A stretch of 28,517 nt of DNA from Actinomycetes bacterium (lineage in GTDB: Bacteria > Actinomycetota > Actinomycetes > Mycobacteriales > Mycobacteriaceae), in contig JAEWRC010000189.1 of NCBI GenBank assembly GCA_023460175.1, positions 1 through 28,517 on the forward strand, in the 5' to 3' direction. This document shows positions 14,907-22,974 of this stretch, one piece after another. Made by a program: the position numbers and the translations under genes. How positions within the stretch are numbered: position 1 is the first letter of the stretch; every line of letters begins with the position of its first letter. Below the pieces are notes generated by a model. That model was not told the DNA's origin. It did not search any database and worked only from the letters and a program-made list of their open reading frames with translations.

Positions 14907-15796
14907 CGGCCGCGCGGGCCTTCGCCGACATCGATGATGTGGTGCGGCGTTTCGACGCGCACGACCACCTGCTCGACGAGGGGACCGCTGCGGCCTGCTA
15001 CCTGGCGACGACGCTGGGGCGGCCGTTGCTGCTGGAGGGCGAGCCCGGGGTGGGGAAGACCACCGCCGCCAAGACCCTGGCCGCCGTCCTGGACGCGCCG
15101 CTGATCCGGCTGCAGTGCTACGAGGGGCTGACCGCGGCCGAGGCGCTCTACGACTGGAACTATCAGCGTCAGCTGCTGTCCATCCGGCTTGCCGAGGCCC
15201 GCGGCGCCGGGATCGCCGAGACCGACCTCTACACCGAGCCCTACCTGGTGGACCGGCCCATCCTGCAGTGCGTGCGGCACACCGGGCCCACCCCGCCGGT
15301 GTTGCTGATCGACGAGATCGACCGCGCCGACGACGAATTCGAGGCGCTGCTGCTCGAATTCCTCGGCGAGGCCAGCGTCACCGTGCCCGAACTGGGCACG
15401 TTCGTCGCGCAGCGACCGCCGGTGGTGGTGCTGACCTCCAACCGCAGCCGCGACCTGCACGACGCGCTGCGGCGGCGCTGCCTGTACCACTGGATCGACT
15501 ACCCCGACCCGGCCCGCGCCGCCGAGATCGTGCGGCGCACCGTCCCCGGGGCCACCGCCGCGCTGATCACCAGCGCCGCCGAATTCGTCGGCGCCGCCCG
15601 CGATCTGGACCTCGACAAGCCGCCGGGCCTGGCCGAGACCATCGACTGGGTCGCCGCGCTGGCCGCACTCGGCGTCGGGGATCTGGTGTCCGAGAACACC
15701 GTCGCCCTGGTCAGCAGCCTGGGCGCGCTGGCGAAGACCCCCGACGATCACCAGCTGATCAGCGCGGCCCTGACCGAGCACAGCAGCAACCGATGA
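14903..15796 (+). CDS. coxD: MoxR-type AAA+ ATPase for CO dehydrogenase maturation
   Basis: A 297-residue AAA+ ATPase of the MoxR group. Walker A is GEPGVGKT (residues 46-53), Walker B is LLIDEID (about 134-140), and sensor 1 is VVLTSNRSRDLHDALRRRCLYHWIDYP with the arginine-rich box. CoxD works with the VWA protein CoxE in ATP-driven refolding and sulfuration/copper loading of the CoxL active site (known from Oligotropha). The start ATG 14903 overlaps the preceding stop. The gene sits directly behind the XdhC-YHS gene; M. tuberculosis, as I recall, has a MobA-like gene (Rv0371c) between the two, absent here. Confidence 0.94.
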   Translation: MTAARAFADIDDVVRRFDAHDHLLDEGTAAACYLATTLGRPLLLEGEPGVGKTTAAKTLAAVLDAPLIRLQCYEGLTAAEALYDWNYQRQLLSIRLAEARGAGIAETDLYTEPYLVDRPILQCVRHTGPTPPVLLIDEIDRADDEFEALLLEFLGEASVTVPELGTFVAQRPPVVVLTSNRSRDLHDALRRRCLYHWIDYPDPARAAEIVRRTVPGATAALITSAAEFVGAARDLDLDKPPGLAETIDWVAALAALGVGDLVSENTVALVSSLGALAKTPDDHQLISAALTEHSSNR

Positions 15797-15809
15797 GAGG
15801 ATCCCCGCG

Positions 15810-16478
15810 ATGAAGATCGCCAACGAGTTCACCGTCAGCGCCCCGATCGCCCGCGCGTGGGAGGTGCTCACGGACCTCGAGGAGGTGATCCCGCTGATGC
15901 CCGGCGCCGCGCTGGACGGCCGCGACGGCGAGGACGTCCTGGGCAAGGTGAAGGTCAAGGTGGGTCCGGTCACCAGCGAGTTTTCCGGTCGCGTGCGCTT
16001 CGTCGAACAGGACGACGCGCAGTACCGCGCGGTCATCGACGCCAAGGGCAAGGAGGCCCGCGGCACGGGCAACGCGACGGCAACCGTGATCGCGCAGTTG
16101 CACGAGGCCGGGGAGCGCACCCGGGTCACGGTGGACACCGACCTCAAGGTCGTCGGTAAGCTCGCTCAGTTCGGCAGCGGTATGCTGCAACAGGTTTCGG
16201 AGAAGCTGCTCGGCCAGTTCGTGGACTCGCTGGAGGCCAAGCTGGCCGCCGACGCGCAGACCGCCGAACCGCAGACAGCCGAACCGACCGCCGCGCCCGT
16301 CGCCGCCGCCCCCGCCGAACCGGCCGAGGCCGTGCCGATCGACCTGCTCGAGTTGGCCGGCGGGCAGACGCTCAAACGGTACGGCCCCATGGTGGCCGCG
16401 CTGTTCGCCGCCGCGGCGGCGGTCTTCGCCCTCGGGCGGGTGCTGCTCGGCAGGCGGGTCGAACGCGACCGCCGATGA
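15810..16478 (+). CDS. coxG: CoxG: membrane-anchored SRPBCC protein linking CO dehydrogenase to quinone
   Basis: A 222-residue protein. Residues 1-148 form an SRPBCC/START-like hydrophobic-cavity domain (NEFTVSAPIARAWEVLTDLE, PGAALDGRDGE, KVKVKVGPVTSEFSGRVRF and a C-terminal amphipathic helix). An Ala/Pro/Glu-rich linker of about 45 residues follows, then one membrane helix (about 193-213, MVAALFAAAAAVFALGRVLL) with a basic cytosolic tail. This is the layout of CoxG, which recruits CO dehydrogenase to the membrane and has been reported to carry menaquinone to it in mycobacteria. It lies 13 nt after coxD and overlaps coxE by 4 nt. The cavity faces the cytosol, fitting electron transfer from the soluble enzyme. 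Confidence 0.93.
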   Translation: MKIANEFTVSAPIARAWEVLTDLEEVIPLMPGAALDGRDGEDVLGKVKVKVGPVTSEFSGRVRFVEQDDAQYRAVIDAKGKEARGTGNATATVIAQLHEAGERTRVTVDTDLKVVGKLAQFGSGMLQQVSEKLLGQFVDSLEAKLAADAQTAEPQTAEPTAAPVAAAPAEPAEAVPIDLLELAGGQTLKRYGPMVAALFAAAAAVFALGRVLLGRRVERDRR

Positions 16479-17662
16479 ACCGACCGGCGCTGCTGCGCGG
16501 CGTGGACTGGGCGGCCCTCGCGGTCGCCCTGGCCACCCGGCTGCGTGCGCACGGGGTGCCGGTGTCCGCCGACGGGCCGGCTGAATTCGTGGCCGCGCTC
16601 GGCGTCACCGCGCGGTCGCGCCGCGACGTGTACTGGGCGGCCCGGCTGACCCTGGTGACCCGCGCCGAGGACATCCCGGCCTTCGACGAGGTGTTCGGCT
16701 ACGCGTTCGCCGACGCCGTGCTCGGCACCGATCCGGTGTCGTTGAAATCCCGGTCCGCCGGCCGGGTTTCGCCGGCCGAGGGCCTGTCCGATGCGGGCGG
16801 GGTGACGGTCGACGGGCTGCCGTGGCTGACCCGGCAAACCTCGATGGCCGGGACCGACGGCGCCGAGCCCGACTCCGCGCTGGCCGTGCCCGATGTGTTG
16901 CCGAGCCGGCTGCGGGTGCGCGCCGATCAACCCTTCGAGGCCTTCGACGCCGCGGATCTGCGCGTGATCGGGGACTGGCTGGAACGCACCGCCCCGCGGT
17001 GGCCGCAGCGGCGCACCCGTCGTCGCGAGCAGAGCCGGCGGGGCCGGCGGATCGACCTGCGGCAGACCATGCGCGCCTCCCGCACCACCGGGTGGGAGGT
17101 GGTGGCGCTGATCCGGACCCGTCGTCGCCGGCGGCCGCGCCGCATCGTGTTCCTGTGTGACGTCAGCAGATCCATGCAGCCCTACGTCACGGTCTACCTG
17201 CACCTGATGCGGGCGCTGGCGGTGCGGCGCCGGATGGCGCGCCCCGAGGTGTTCGCGTTCTCGACCACGCTGACCCGGCTGACGCCGGCGCTGTCGCACC
17301 GGTCGGCCGAGGTGGCGCTGGCCCGGGCCAACGAGCGCGTCGCCGACCGTTACGGCGGCACTCATCTGGGCCCGGCGGTCGCCGAATTGGTGCGCGGCCC
17401 GCACGGCAGCGCGCTGCGGGGCGCGGTGGCCGTGATCGCCTCCGACGGTTGGGACGCCGATCCGCCCGAGGTGCTCGAGCGGGCGATGCGCCGGCTGCGC
17501 GGTCGGGCCGAGCGCGTGGTGTGGCTGAACCCGCGCGCCGCGGCGACGGGATTCGCGCCGACCGCCGCATCGATGGCCGCGGCGCTGCCGTACTGCGATG
17601 TGTTCCTGCCCGCGCATTCGCTGACCGGACTGGTCGAACTGTTCGACGAACTCGCCGCCTAA
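16475..17662 (+). CDS. coxE: VWA-domain protein for CO dehydrogenase maturation
   Basis: A 395-residue CoxE-type protein. The N-terminal helical part contains an arginine-rich stretch around residues 170-200. The C-terminal von Willebrand A domain begins at IVFLCDVSRSM, with the metal-ion site D229-x-S231-x-S233, and continues with the metal-coordinating Thr in GGTHLGPAV and the Asp in VIASDGWDAD. CoxE pairs with the CoxD ATPase, as MoxR and VWA proteins commonly do, in building the Mo-Cu site. ATG 16475 overlaps the coxG stop. It is the last gene of the cox run; the next gene has its own likely leaderless promoter, whose -10 uses the coxE stop codon bases. Confidence 0.93.
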   Translation: MNRPALLRGVDWAALAVALATRLRAHGVPVSADGPAEFVAALGVTARSRRDVYWAARLTLVTRAEDIPAFDEVFGYAFADAVLGTDPVSLKSRSAGRVSPAEGLSDAGGVTVDGLPWLTRQTSMAGTDGAEPDSALAVPDVLPSRLRVRADQPFEAFDAADLRVIGDWLERTAPRWPQRRTRRREQSRRGRRIDLRQTMRASRTTGWEVVALIRTRRRRRPRRIVFLCDVSRSMQPYVTVYLHLMRALAVRRRMARPEVFAFSTTLTRLTPALSHRSAEVALARANERVADRYGGTHLGPAVAELVRGPHGSALRGAVAVIASDGWDADPPEVLERAMRRLRGRAERVVWLNPRAAATGFAPTAASMAAALPYCDVFLPAHSLTGLVELFDELAA

Positions 17663-17665
17663 GAT
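17660..17665 (+). promoter_or_regulatory. -10 hexamer TAAGAT of a leaderless promoter overlapping the coxE stop
   Basis: TAAGAT contains the coxE TAA stop and is followed by exactly six bases (CGGCCC) before the ATG at 17672. There is no Shine-Dalgarno sequence. The downstream oxidoreductase gene can therefore be expressed without the cox operon. Confidence 0.4.
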
Positions 17666-17671
17666 CGGCCC

Positions 17672-18580
17672 ATGACCTCCGCGCAGCGTGCCAACATCGA
17701 CTTCCCGTCCCGCGTCGGCGTCTGGTGGGCCAGCGACCCTTGGGCCATGCCCGAGGCCCAGGACATCGCCCGCGAGATCGAACAACTGGGCTACGGCTCG
17801 TTGTTCCTGCCGGAGACCGTCGGCAAGGAGTGCCTCACCCAGTCCGCGGCTTTCCTGGCCGCCACCGAGCGGCTGGTGGTCGGGACCGGCATCGCCAACA
17901 TCCACGTCCGGGTGCCGTCGGCCGCCGAGACCGGCGCCCGCACGCTGACCGCGCTGTACCCGGGCCGGTTCGTGCTGGGCCTCGGGGTCAGCCACGGCCC
18001 GCTGGTGGAGCGCGGCCTCGGCGGTACCTACGCCAAGCCGCTGGCGACCATGCGCGGCTACCTGGAAAAGATGGCCGCGGTGCCGCCGCAGATCGAGCCG
18101 GGCGTCGGCCGCCCGCCGGTGCTGCTGGCGGCGCTGGGTCCGAAGATGATCGAGCTGTCGGGCACCCACGCCGACGGGGCGCACCCGTACCTGGTCACGC
18201 CGTCGCAGACCGCGGTCACCCGGGACATCCTGGGCCCGGACAAGTGGATCGTCTCCGAGCAGGCGGTGGCCATCGGCGGTGACGACGCCGATCAGCTGCG
18301 GCGCGCGCACAGCCACCTCGAGGTGTACAGCGGCCTGCCGAACTACCGGAACTCCTGGCTGCGGCAGGGCTTCGACGAGTCCGATCTGGTGCGCGGCGGC
18401 TCGGAGCGGCTGGCCCGCGGTGTGGTGGGTATGGGCTCGGTCGAGCAGGCCGCCGAGCTGGTGACCGCGCATCTGGACGCCGGTGCCGACCACGTGGTCA
18501 TCCAGGTGCTGGGCAACACCCCCACCGACGACCCGCGGCCGGGCCTGCGGGAGCTAGCCGCGGTGCTGAAGCTGGGGTAG
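17672..18580 (+). CDS. LLM-class, probably F420-dependent oxidoreductase
   Basis: A 302-residue luciferase-like TIM-barrel protein of the type annotated as 'probable F420-dependent oxidoreductase' in mycobacteria. Family segments are GVWWASDPWAMPEAQDIAREIEQLGYGSLFLPE at the start, VGTGIANIHVRVPSAAETGARTL, the phosphate-binding region RFVLGLGVSHGPLVE, and ADHVVIQVLG near the end. It would bind reduced F420 (or FMN) and reduce or oxidise an unknown substrate in the cytosol. It lies 9 nt after coxE on the same strand but has a separate -10, so a link to CO metabolism is not shown. It converges on the DedA gene with only 3 nt between stops. The cofactor assignment is by family only. Confidence 0.88.
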   Translation: MTSAQRANIDFPSRVGVWWASDPWAMPEAQDIAREIEQLGYGSLFLPETVGKECLTQSAAFLAATERLVVGTGIANIHVRVPSAAETGARTLTALYPGRFVLGLGVSHGPLVERGLGGTYAKPLATMRGYLEKMAAVPPQIEPGVGRPPVLLAALGPKMIELSGTHADGAHPYLVTPSQTAVTRDILGPDKWIVSEQAVAIGGDDADQLRRAHSHLEVYSGLPNYRNSWLRQGFDESDLVRGGSERLARGVVGMGSVEQAAELVTAHLDAGADHVVIQVLGNTPTDDPRPGLRELAAVLKLG

Positions 18581-18583
18581 CCG

Positions 18584-19246
18584 CTAGGCGGCGGCGTTCT
18601 TGGCCTCGCGGCGCCGGCGGTACCACTCGTAGACCATCGGCAGCACGGAGATCACCACGATCAGGATGATGATGGGCTCCAGCAGGGACTGGATGATCTC
18701 GAACTGACCGAGCCAGTAGCCCAGCAGGGTGAGCCCGATGCCCCAGACCAGCGCGCCGACGACGTTGAACAGCGTGAACACCGCGTAGTTCATCCGGGCC
18801 GCACCGGCGGTGATCGGTGCCAGCGTCCGCACGATCGGGATGAAGCGGGCGATCACGATGGCGAACGGGCCGCGCGATTCGAAGAACTTGTGCGCCTCGT
18901 CGAGGTACTTCTGCTTGAGGAAGCGGGCGTCCGGTTTGAACATCGCGGTGCCCACGTTGCGGCCGATCCAGTAGCCCACCTGGCTGCCGGCCACCGCGGC
19001 GATCGGGATGAACAGCAGCAGCTGCCAGAGCTGGAAGTTGGCGTCGCCGCCCGCCGAGGCCGTGCCCGCGGCCAGCATGCCCGCGACGAACAGCAGCGAA
19101 TCACCGGGCAGCACCGGGAACAACACCCCGGACTCGACGAACACCACCAGCAGCAGGCCGAGCAGGGCCCAAGTGCCGAAATACCCGATCAGGGTGATCG
19201 GGTCCAGAAAATCCGGCATCAGTGCGAGGGTGGTGGTGCTGGTCAT
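18584..19246 (-). CDS. DedA-family integral membrane protein
   Basis: A 220-residue membrane protein of the DedA/VTT family, which includes flippases for undecaprenyl phosphate and phosphatidylethanolamine. The family's re-entrant motif is visible as FVESGVLFPVLPGDSLLFVAGMLAA (residues about 36-60), and the second signature as FFESRGPFAIVIARFIPIVRTLAPITAGAARM (about 115-145, with the conserved Arg residues). About five hydrophobic segments are present, and the C-terminus is basic (YRRRREAKNAAA). The start ATG 19246 has a GAGG site upstream. It is divergent from fba, the same pair as Rv0364/Rv0363c in M. tuberculosis (from memory). Confidence 0.93.
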   Translation of the reverse strand: MTSTTTLALMPDFLDPITLIGYFGTWALLGLLLVVFVESGVLFPVLPGDSLLFVAGMLAAGTASAGGDANFQLWQLLLFIPIAAVAGSQVGYWIGRNVGTAMFKPDARFLKQKYLDEAHKFFESRGPFAIVIARFIPIVRTLAPITAGAARMNYAVFTLFNVVGALVWGIGLTLLGYWLGQFEIIQSLLEPIIILIVVISVLPMVYEWYRRRREAKNAAA

Positions 19247-19340
19247 GACGCCTCAACATACCGGGGGTTGGGCTCGGATCGGTAAACGCCGAGCCGTAGC
19301 CCGGTTGTGCGGCGCACTCGGACCACGAATACGGTTCAAC

Positions 19341-19349
19341 TGAGATACT
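19341..19349 (+). promoter_or_regulatory. Extended -10 (TGA-GATACT) upstream of fba
   Basis: TG at 19341-19342 followed by one base and GATACT (19344-19349) fits an extended -10 element. This would give an about 40-nt leader to the fba ATG. No clear -35 is seen. Confidence 0.3.
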
Positions 19350-19392
19350 GCTATCGACGCACCCAGTTACGCCACATGCAGGAGGATGTTTC

Positions 19393-20430
19393 ATGCCGAT
19401 CGCCACTCCCGAGGTCTACGCCGAGATGCTGGGCCGCGCCAAGGAGCATTCCTTCGCATTCCCGGCCATCAACTGCACGTCCTCGGAGACCATCAACGCC
19501 GCCATCAAGGGCTTCGCCGACGCCGGCAGCGACGGCATCATCCAGTTCTCGACCGGTGGTGCCGAGTTCGGTTCCGGCCTCGGGGTCAAGGACATGGTCA
19601 CCGGCGCCGTCGCGCTCGCCGAGTTCGCCCACGTCATCGCGGCCAAGTACGACGTCACGGTGGCGCTGCACACCGACCACTGCCCCAAGGACAAGCTCGA
19701 CACCTTCGTCCGTCCGCTGCTGGCCATCTCGGCCGAGCGCGTGAAGAACGGCCAGAACCCGCTGTTCCAGTCGCACATGTGGGACGGCTCGGCGGTGCCG
19801 ATCGATGAGAACCTGGACATCGCCAAGGAGCTGCTGAAGCTGTCCGCCGAGGCCAAGATCATCCTGGAGATCGAGATCGGCGTGGTCGGCGGCGAGGAAG
19901 ACGGCGTCGAGGCCGAGATCAACGAGAAGCTCTACACCACCCCCGAGGACTTCGAGAAGACCGTCGAGGCCCTCGGCGTCGGCGAGCACGGGAAGTACCT
20001 GCTGGCCGCGACGTTCGGCAACGTGCACGGCGTCTACAAGCCGGGCAACGTGAAGCTCAAGCCGGAGATCCTGGCCGAGGGCCAGAAGGTCGCGTCGGCC
20101 AAGCTGGGCTTGGCCGAGGGCGCCAAGCCGTTCGACTTCGTCTTCCACGGCGGATCCGGCTCGGCGAAGTCGGAGATCGAGGAGGCGCTGGGCTACGGCG
20201 TCATCAAGATGAACGTCGACACCGACACCCAGTACGCCTTTACCCGCCCGGTCGCCTCGCACATGTTCACCAACTACGACGGTGTGCTCAAGATCGACGG
20301 CGAGGTCGGCAACAAGAAGACCTACGACCCGCGCAGCTACCTGAAGAAGGCCGAGGCGGCGATGACCGAGCGTGTCATCGAGGCCTGCAACGACCTGCAC
20401 AGCGCCGGCCGGTCCGTCTCCGCGGGGTAA
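19393..20430 (+). CDS. fba: Class II fructose-1,6-bisphosphate aldolase
   Basis: A 345-residue zinc-dependent class II aldolase of glycolysis and gluconeogenesis (fructose 1,6-bisphosphate to and from DHAP plus glyceraldehyde 3-phosphate). Zinc and catalytic residues are visible: HTDHCPKDK (Asp95 general acid, His96 zinc ligand), EIEIGVVGGEEDG, NVHGVYK (His zinc ligand), FHGGSGS and the C-terminal NVDTDTQYAF for DHAP phosphate binding. The AGGAGG ribosome site about 9 nt before ATG 19393 is strong. Codon choice is very biased toward C/G-ending codons, as expected for a highly expressed housekeeping gene. It is the anchor gene of the conserved DedA/fba pair. Confidence 0.98.
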   Translation: MPIATPEVYAEMLGRAKEHSFAFPAINCTSSETINAAIKGFADAGSDGIIQFSTGGAEFGSGLGVKDMVTGAVALAEFAHVIAAKYDVTVALHTDHCPKDKLDTFVRPLLAISAERVKNGQNPLFQSHMWDGSAVPIDENLDIAKELLKLSAEAKIILEIEIGVVGGEEDGVEAEINEKLYTTPEDFEKTVEALGVGEHGKYLLAATFGNVHGVYKPGNVKLKPEILAEGQKVASAKLGLAEGAKPFDFVFHGGSGSAKSEIEEALGYGVIKMNVDTDTQYAFTRPVASHMFTNYDGVLKIDGEVGNKKTYDPRSYLKKAEAAMTERVIEACNDLHSAGRSVSAG

Positions 20431-20443
20431 CCGGCCCCGTCGC

Positions 20444-20449
20444 TAATCT
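20444..20449 (+). promoter_or_regulatory. -10 hexamer TAATCT for the lacI-type gene
   Basis: TAATCT lies 14 nt after the fba stop and 26 nt before the GTG at 20476. A GCGAGG ribosome site (20464-20469) lies between them. The -35 would fall in the fba end and is not obvious. Confidence 0.35.
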
Positions 20450-20475
20450 GAGGTGACTCAGGCAGCGAGGTAGAT

Positions 20476-21459
20476 GTGGCAGGGATCATCGACGTGGCCG
20501 CGGCGGCGGGCGTCTCGCCGACGACCGTCTCCCACGTCCTGAACAATCGCGGCCGCATCGCCGAAGAAACCCGGGCCAAGGTCCTCGAGGCGGCCCGGCA
20601 GCTGGGCTACCAGGCCAATGTGCACGCCCAGCAGCTGGTCACCCGGCGCAGCCGGATCATCGCGATCCAGATGCCGGACCTCGGGGACGGCCCGGGCCCG
20701 TCGCTGCCGCACTCGGCGTACTTCCTCGAACTCATCAACGGTGCCGCGGCGGCCGCCGACAGCGCCGGATACGCGTTGGTGGTGTCCCCGTCCGGTGGCA
20801 AGGCCGGCGTGCTGAGCGGGTTTGCCATCGACGGGGCCATCATCGTCGACCCGCACGGCGAGGAACCGGTCTTCCGGACCGACGTCCCGATGGTCACCAT
20901 CGGGGTGGCCGAGAACGGGGGGCGCGAGGTGCTGCGGGTCGACAACGACCACGCGGGCGCCGCCCGCCAGGTGCTCGACCACTTTGCCGAAGCGGGTCGA
21001 CGGCGCCCGGCCCTGCTCACCGACGAGACCCGGCGCAGCTACGTCAAGGATGTCCGCACCGGATACCGGTCCTGGGTGGCCGAGCACGACGTCCCGGAGA
21101 CCGTCATCACCGTCGGTGCGCTGGACAAAGACACCCTGGACGCGGCGTTTGCCGAACTGTTCGCGGCCCCGATCGACGCGGTGTACACCAGTTCCGACGA
21201 CCTGGCCCTGGCCCTGTTGGACGCGGCGCTCCGGGCTGGTTTGCGGGTGCCGCAGGATCTGGCCATCGCCTCGGCGGTCGACGATCGGGCGCTGTCGCTG
21301 ACCTCCCCGCAGATCTCGGCGACCAACCTGTTCCCGTTCCGCACCGGGGAGACGGCCGCCGAGTTGCTCATCGAACGCCTGGAGAGCGGCCCCGGGGCTT
21401 TGCCCGGCCCGCTGATGCCGACCGAGTTCGTCGCCCGGGGGTCCTCGGCGCAGGCCTAG
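20476..21459 (+). CDS. LacI-family transcriptional regulator
   Basis: A 327-residue LacI/PurR-type repressor. The N-terminal HTH reads IIDVAAAAGVSPTTVSHVLN, followed by the hinge helix YQANVHAQQLVTRRS, whose Leu would enter the central step of a palindromic operator. The periplasmic-binding-like ligand domain follows (IIAIQMPDLGDG, DGAIIVDPHG, VRTGYRSWVAEHDV and the late DLAIASAVDDRALSL). It starts at GTG 20476 with a GAGG site 6-7 nt away. It lies directly upstream of the DUF1116-permease-ligase-glutaminase genes on the same strand. Three GCCAAAAC dyads in those genes are its most likely targets, with a nucleobase- or amide-like ligand as inducer (inference). Confidence 0.93.
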   Translation: MAGIIDVAAAAGVSPTTVSHVLNNRGRIAEETRAKVLEAARQLGYQANVHAQQLVTRRSRIIAIQMPDLGDGPGPSLPHSAYFLELINGAAAAADSAGYALVVSPSGGKAGVLSGFAIDGAIIVDPHGEEPVFRTDVPMVTIGVAENGGREVLRVDNDHAGAARQVLDHFAEAGRRRPALLTDETRRSYVKDVRTGYRSWVAEHDVPETVITVGALDKDTLDAAFAELFAAPIDAVYTSSDDLALALLDAALRAGLRVPQDLAIASAVDDRALSLTSPQISATNLFPFRTGETAAELLIERLESGPGALPGPLMPTEFVARGSSAQA

Positions 21460-21511
21460 CCCGCTGTCGAGCCTGCCGTCGGGCCTCCGGACACCGATTT
21501 GGGTGATCCTC

Positions 21512-21541
21512 TTGACACCTGCGCGCAGCCGTGACTACGGT
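21512..21541 (+). promoter_or_regulatory. Strong promoter TTGACA-N18-TACGGT for the DUF1116 cluster
   Basis: TTGACA (21512-21517) is a perfect -35. TACGGT (21536-21541) fits the -10 pattern after 18 nt. Transcription should begin near 21548, giving an about 120-nt leader before ATG 21671, with two operator-like dyads inside that leader. Confidence 0.55.
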
Positions 21542-21554
21542 CACAACCCAGTTA

Positions 21555-21570
21555 GCCAAAACCATTTGGC
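21555..21570. promoter_or_regulatory. LacI-type operator candidate 1
   Basis: GCCAAA (21555-21560) and TTTGGC (21565-21570) form a perfect 6-bp dyad around ACCA. It lies about 7-22 nt after the expected transcription start, the classic position for a repressor. Its left half GCCAAAAC is identical to those of the two other sites at 21643 and 25362. Confidence 0.55.
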
Positions 21571-21642
21571 ACGACGATATGGCCGCCGGGGCGATGCGCC
21601 CGGCGCCCCACAGAAGTGCGTTCCACCCGCCGGATCAGCAGT

Positions 21643-21658
21643 GCCAAAACGTTTTACT
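21643..21658. promoter_or_regulatory. LacI-type operator candidate 2, next to the ribosome site
   Basis: GCCAAAAC is followed by GTTTT, giving the perfect core palindrome AAAACGTTTT (21646-21655) with a central CG step, as PurR- and LacI-type repressors prefer. It ends just before the GGAGG ribosome site (21660-21664) of the DUF1116 gene. Centre-to-centre distance to operator 1 is 88 bp. Confidence 0.55.
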
Positions 21659-21670
21659 TGGAGGCAATGA

Positions 21671-22903
21671 ATGTCGAGAGTCCGCGCCCAGGCCAATCGC
21701 GCCGCCGTCGAGGCGCTCCTGGCCGCCGACCCCGTGCTGGTCGGAATCGAGAGCGCGCAGGAGGCGATGGGGCTGCCCCCGTCGACCGTGCTGACCTCCG
21801 GACCGACCATGCCGTTCGACGCGTACACGGGAGGTCAGCGCGCGGCGATCATCGGCGGCGCGCTCTACGAGGGCCTGGCCGCCGACGAGGCCGCCGCGGT
21901 CGCCGCGTTCGAGCGCGGCGAGATCGCGGTGCGGGGCTGTCAGGAGTTCGGCTGCGTCGGGTCGCTGGCCGGCGTCACCACGGCGTCGATGCCGGTGGCG
22001 GTCGTGGTCAACGACACCACCGGGGATCGCGGCTACTGCACGCTCTACGAGGGCGACAGCGCCGACCGGCTCAACTACGGCACCTACACCGCGGCCACCC
22101 GGGCGAACCTGGAGGCGCTGCGCCTGCGCATCGCGCCGGCGCTGAACAGTCTGATCGCCGCGCAGACGGAACCGCTGCGGCTCAAGCCCATCATGGCGCG
22201 CGCCCTGACCATGGGCGACGAGTTGCACAGCCGCAACGCCGCGGCGACGCTGCTGTTCCTGCGGCGACTGCTGGTCGGCGCCAAGCAATTCGGCGATGAC
22301 CTCGAGCACGCGCTGGACTCGCTGTGCGACGACTACTTCTTCCTGCGCCTGTCGATGGCGGCCAGCAAGGTGATGGCCAACGCCATGCGCGGATTCGAGG
22401 GCTCGAGCGTGGTGACCGCGATGTCGTTCTCCTGCGCGCAATTCGGCGTGCAGACCTCCGGCACCGGCGATACCTGGTTCACCGGGCCGCTGCCGACGTT
22501 CGAGGATTTCCGGATCGAGGACGGATACGACGCCGACGACATCGAGTTCATGGGGGGTGAGAGCATCATCACCGAGGTAGTCGGTCTGGGTGGGGTCGCA
22601 CAGGCGGCCGGGTTGCCGTTGCAGAGGTCCAGTGGACGCAGCGTAGTGAGGATGGTCGCCCGAACCACCGCCATGTACGACATCACCGTGACGGAGAGCC
22701 CCGACTTCCTGATCCCCGTCCTGAACTATCGCGGCACGCCGTTGGGCCTGGACGTCGAGAAGATCGTGCGACCCACCGGGGTCACCCCATTCCTGGACAT
22801 CGGCATCGCGGGCCGGTCGGGTCGCCAGATCGGTGGGGGAGTGGCCCGTGCCCCGCTGGAACCGTTCCGCAAGGCATGGGAGGCGTTGACGGCGACGGCC
22901 TAG
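21671..22903 (+). CDS. DUF1116-family protein (AllG/YlbE-like)
   Basis: A 410-residue protein clearly of the DUF1116 family. Family segments in order are GCVGSLAGVTTASMPVAVVV and GDRGYCTLYEGDS (residues about 95-135), LKPIMARALTMGDELHSRNAAAT (about 175-195), SSVVTAMSFSCAQFGVQTSG (about 240-260), SGTGDTWFTGP, and FLDIGIAGRSGRQIGGGVARAPLEPF at the end. In E. coli the DUF1116 protein AllG/YlbE works with AllF (FdrA) and AllH in oxamate carbamoyltransferase of allantoin breakdown. Neither partner is present here, so the protein either acts alone, uses a distant partner, or does something different. ATG 21671 has GGAGG 6 nt upstream. The permease gene follows after 71 nt. Confidence 0.9.
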   Translation: MSRVRAQANRAAVEALLAADPVLVGIESAQEAMGLPPSTVLTSGPTMPFDAYTGGQRAAIIGGALYEGLAADEAAAVAAFERGEIAVRGCQEFGCVGSLAGVTTASMPVAVVVNDTTGDRGYCTLYEGDSADRLNYGTYTAATRANLEALRLRIAPALNSLIAAQTEPLRLKPIMARALTMGDELHSRNAAATLLFLRRLLVGAKQFGDDLEHALDSLCDDYFFLRLSMAASKVMANAMRGFEGSSVVTAMSFSCAQFGVQTSGTGDTWFTGPLPTFEDFRIEDGYDADDIEFMGGESIITEVVGLGGVAQAAGLPLQRSSGRSVVRMVARTTAMYDITVTESPDFLIPVLNYRGTPLGLDVEKIVRPTGVTPFLDIGIAGRSGRQIGGGVARAPLEPFRKAWEALTATA

Positions 22904-22974
22904 CCAAGCGGGCAAGGCCCGTCGCCCAGAAATCTTTGTCCTACGTATTCCGGTGAGACCAAAGGAATTTCGAC

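Noticed and set aside
16166..18493. A 775-codon minus-strand open frame across coxE and the LLM gene
   Set aside because: A shadow of the plus-strand genes, with low-complexity composition and no motif.
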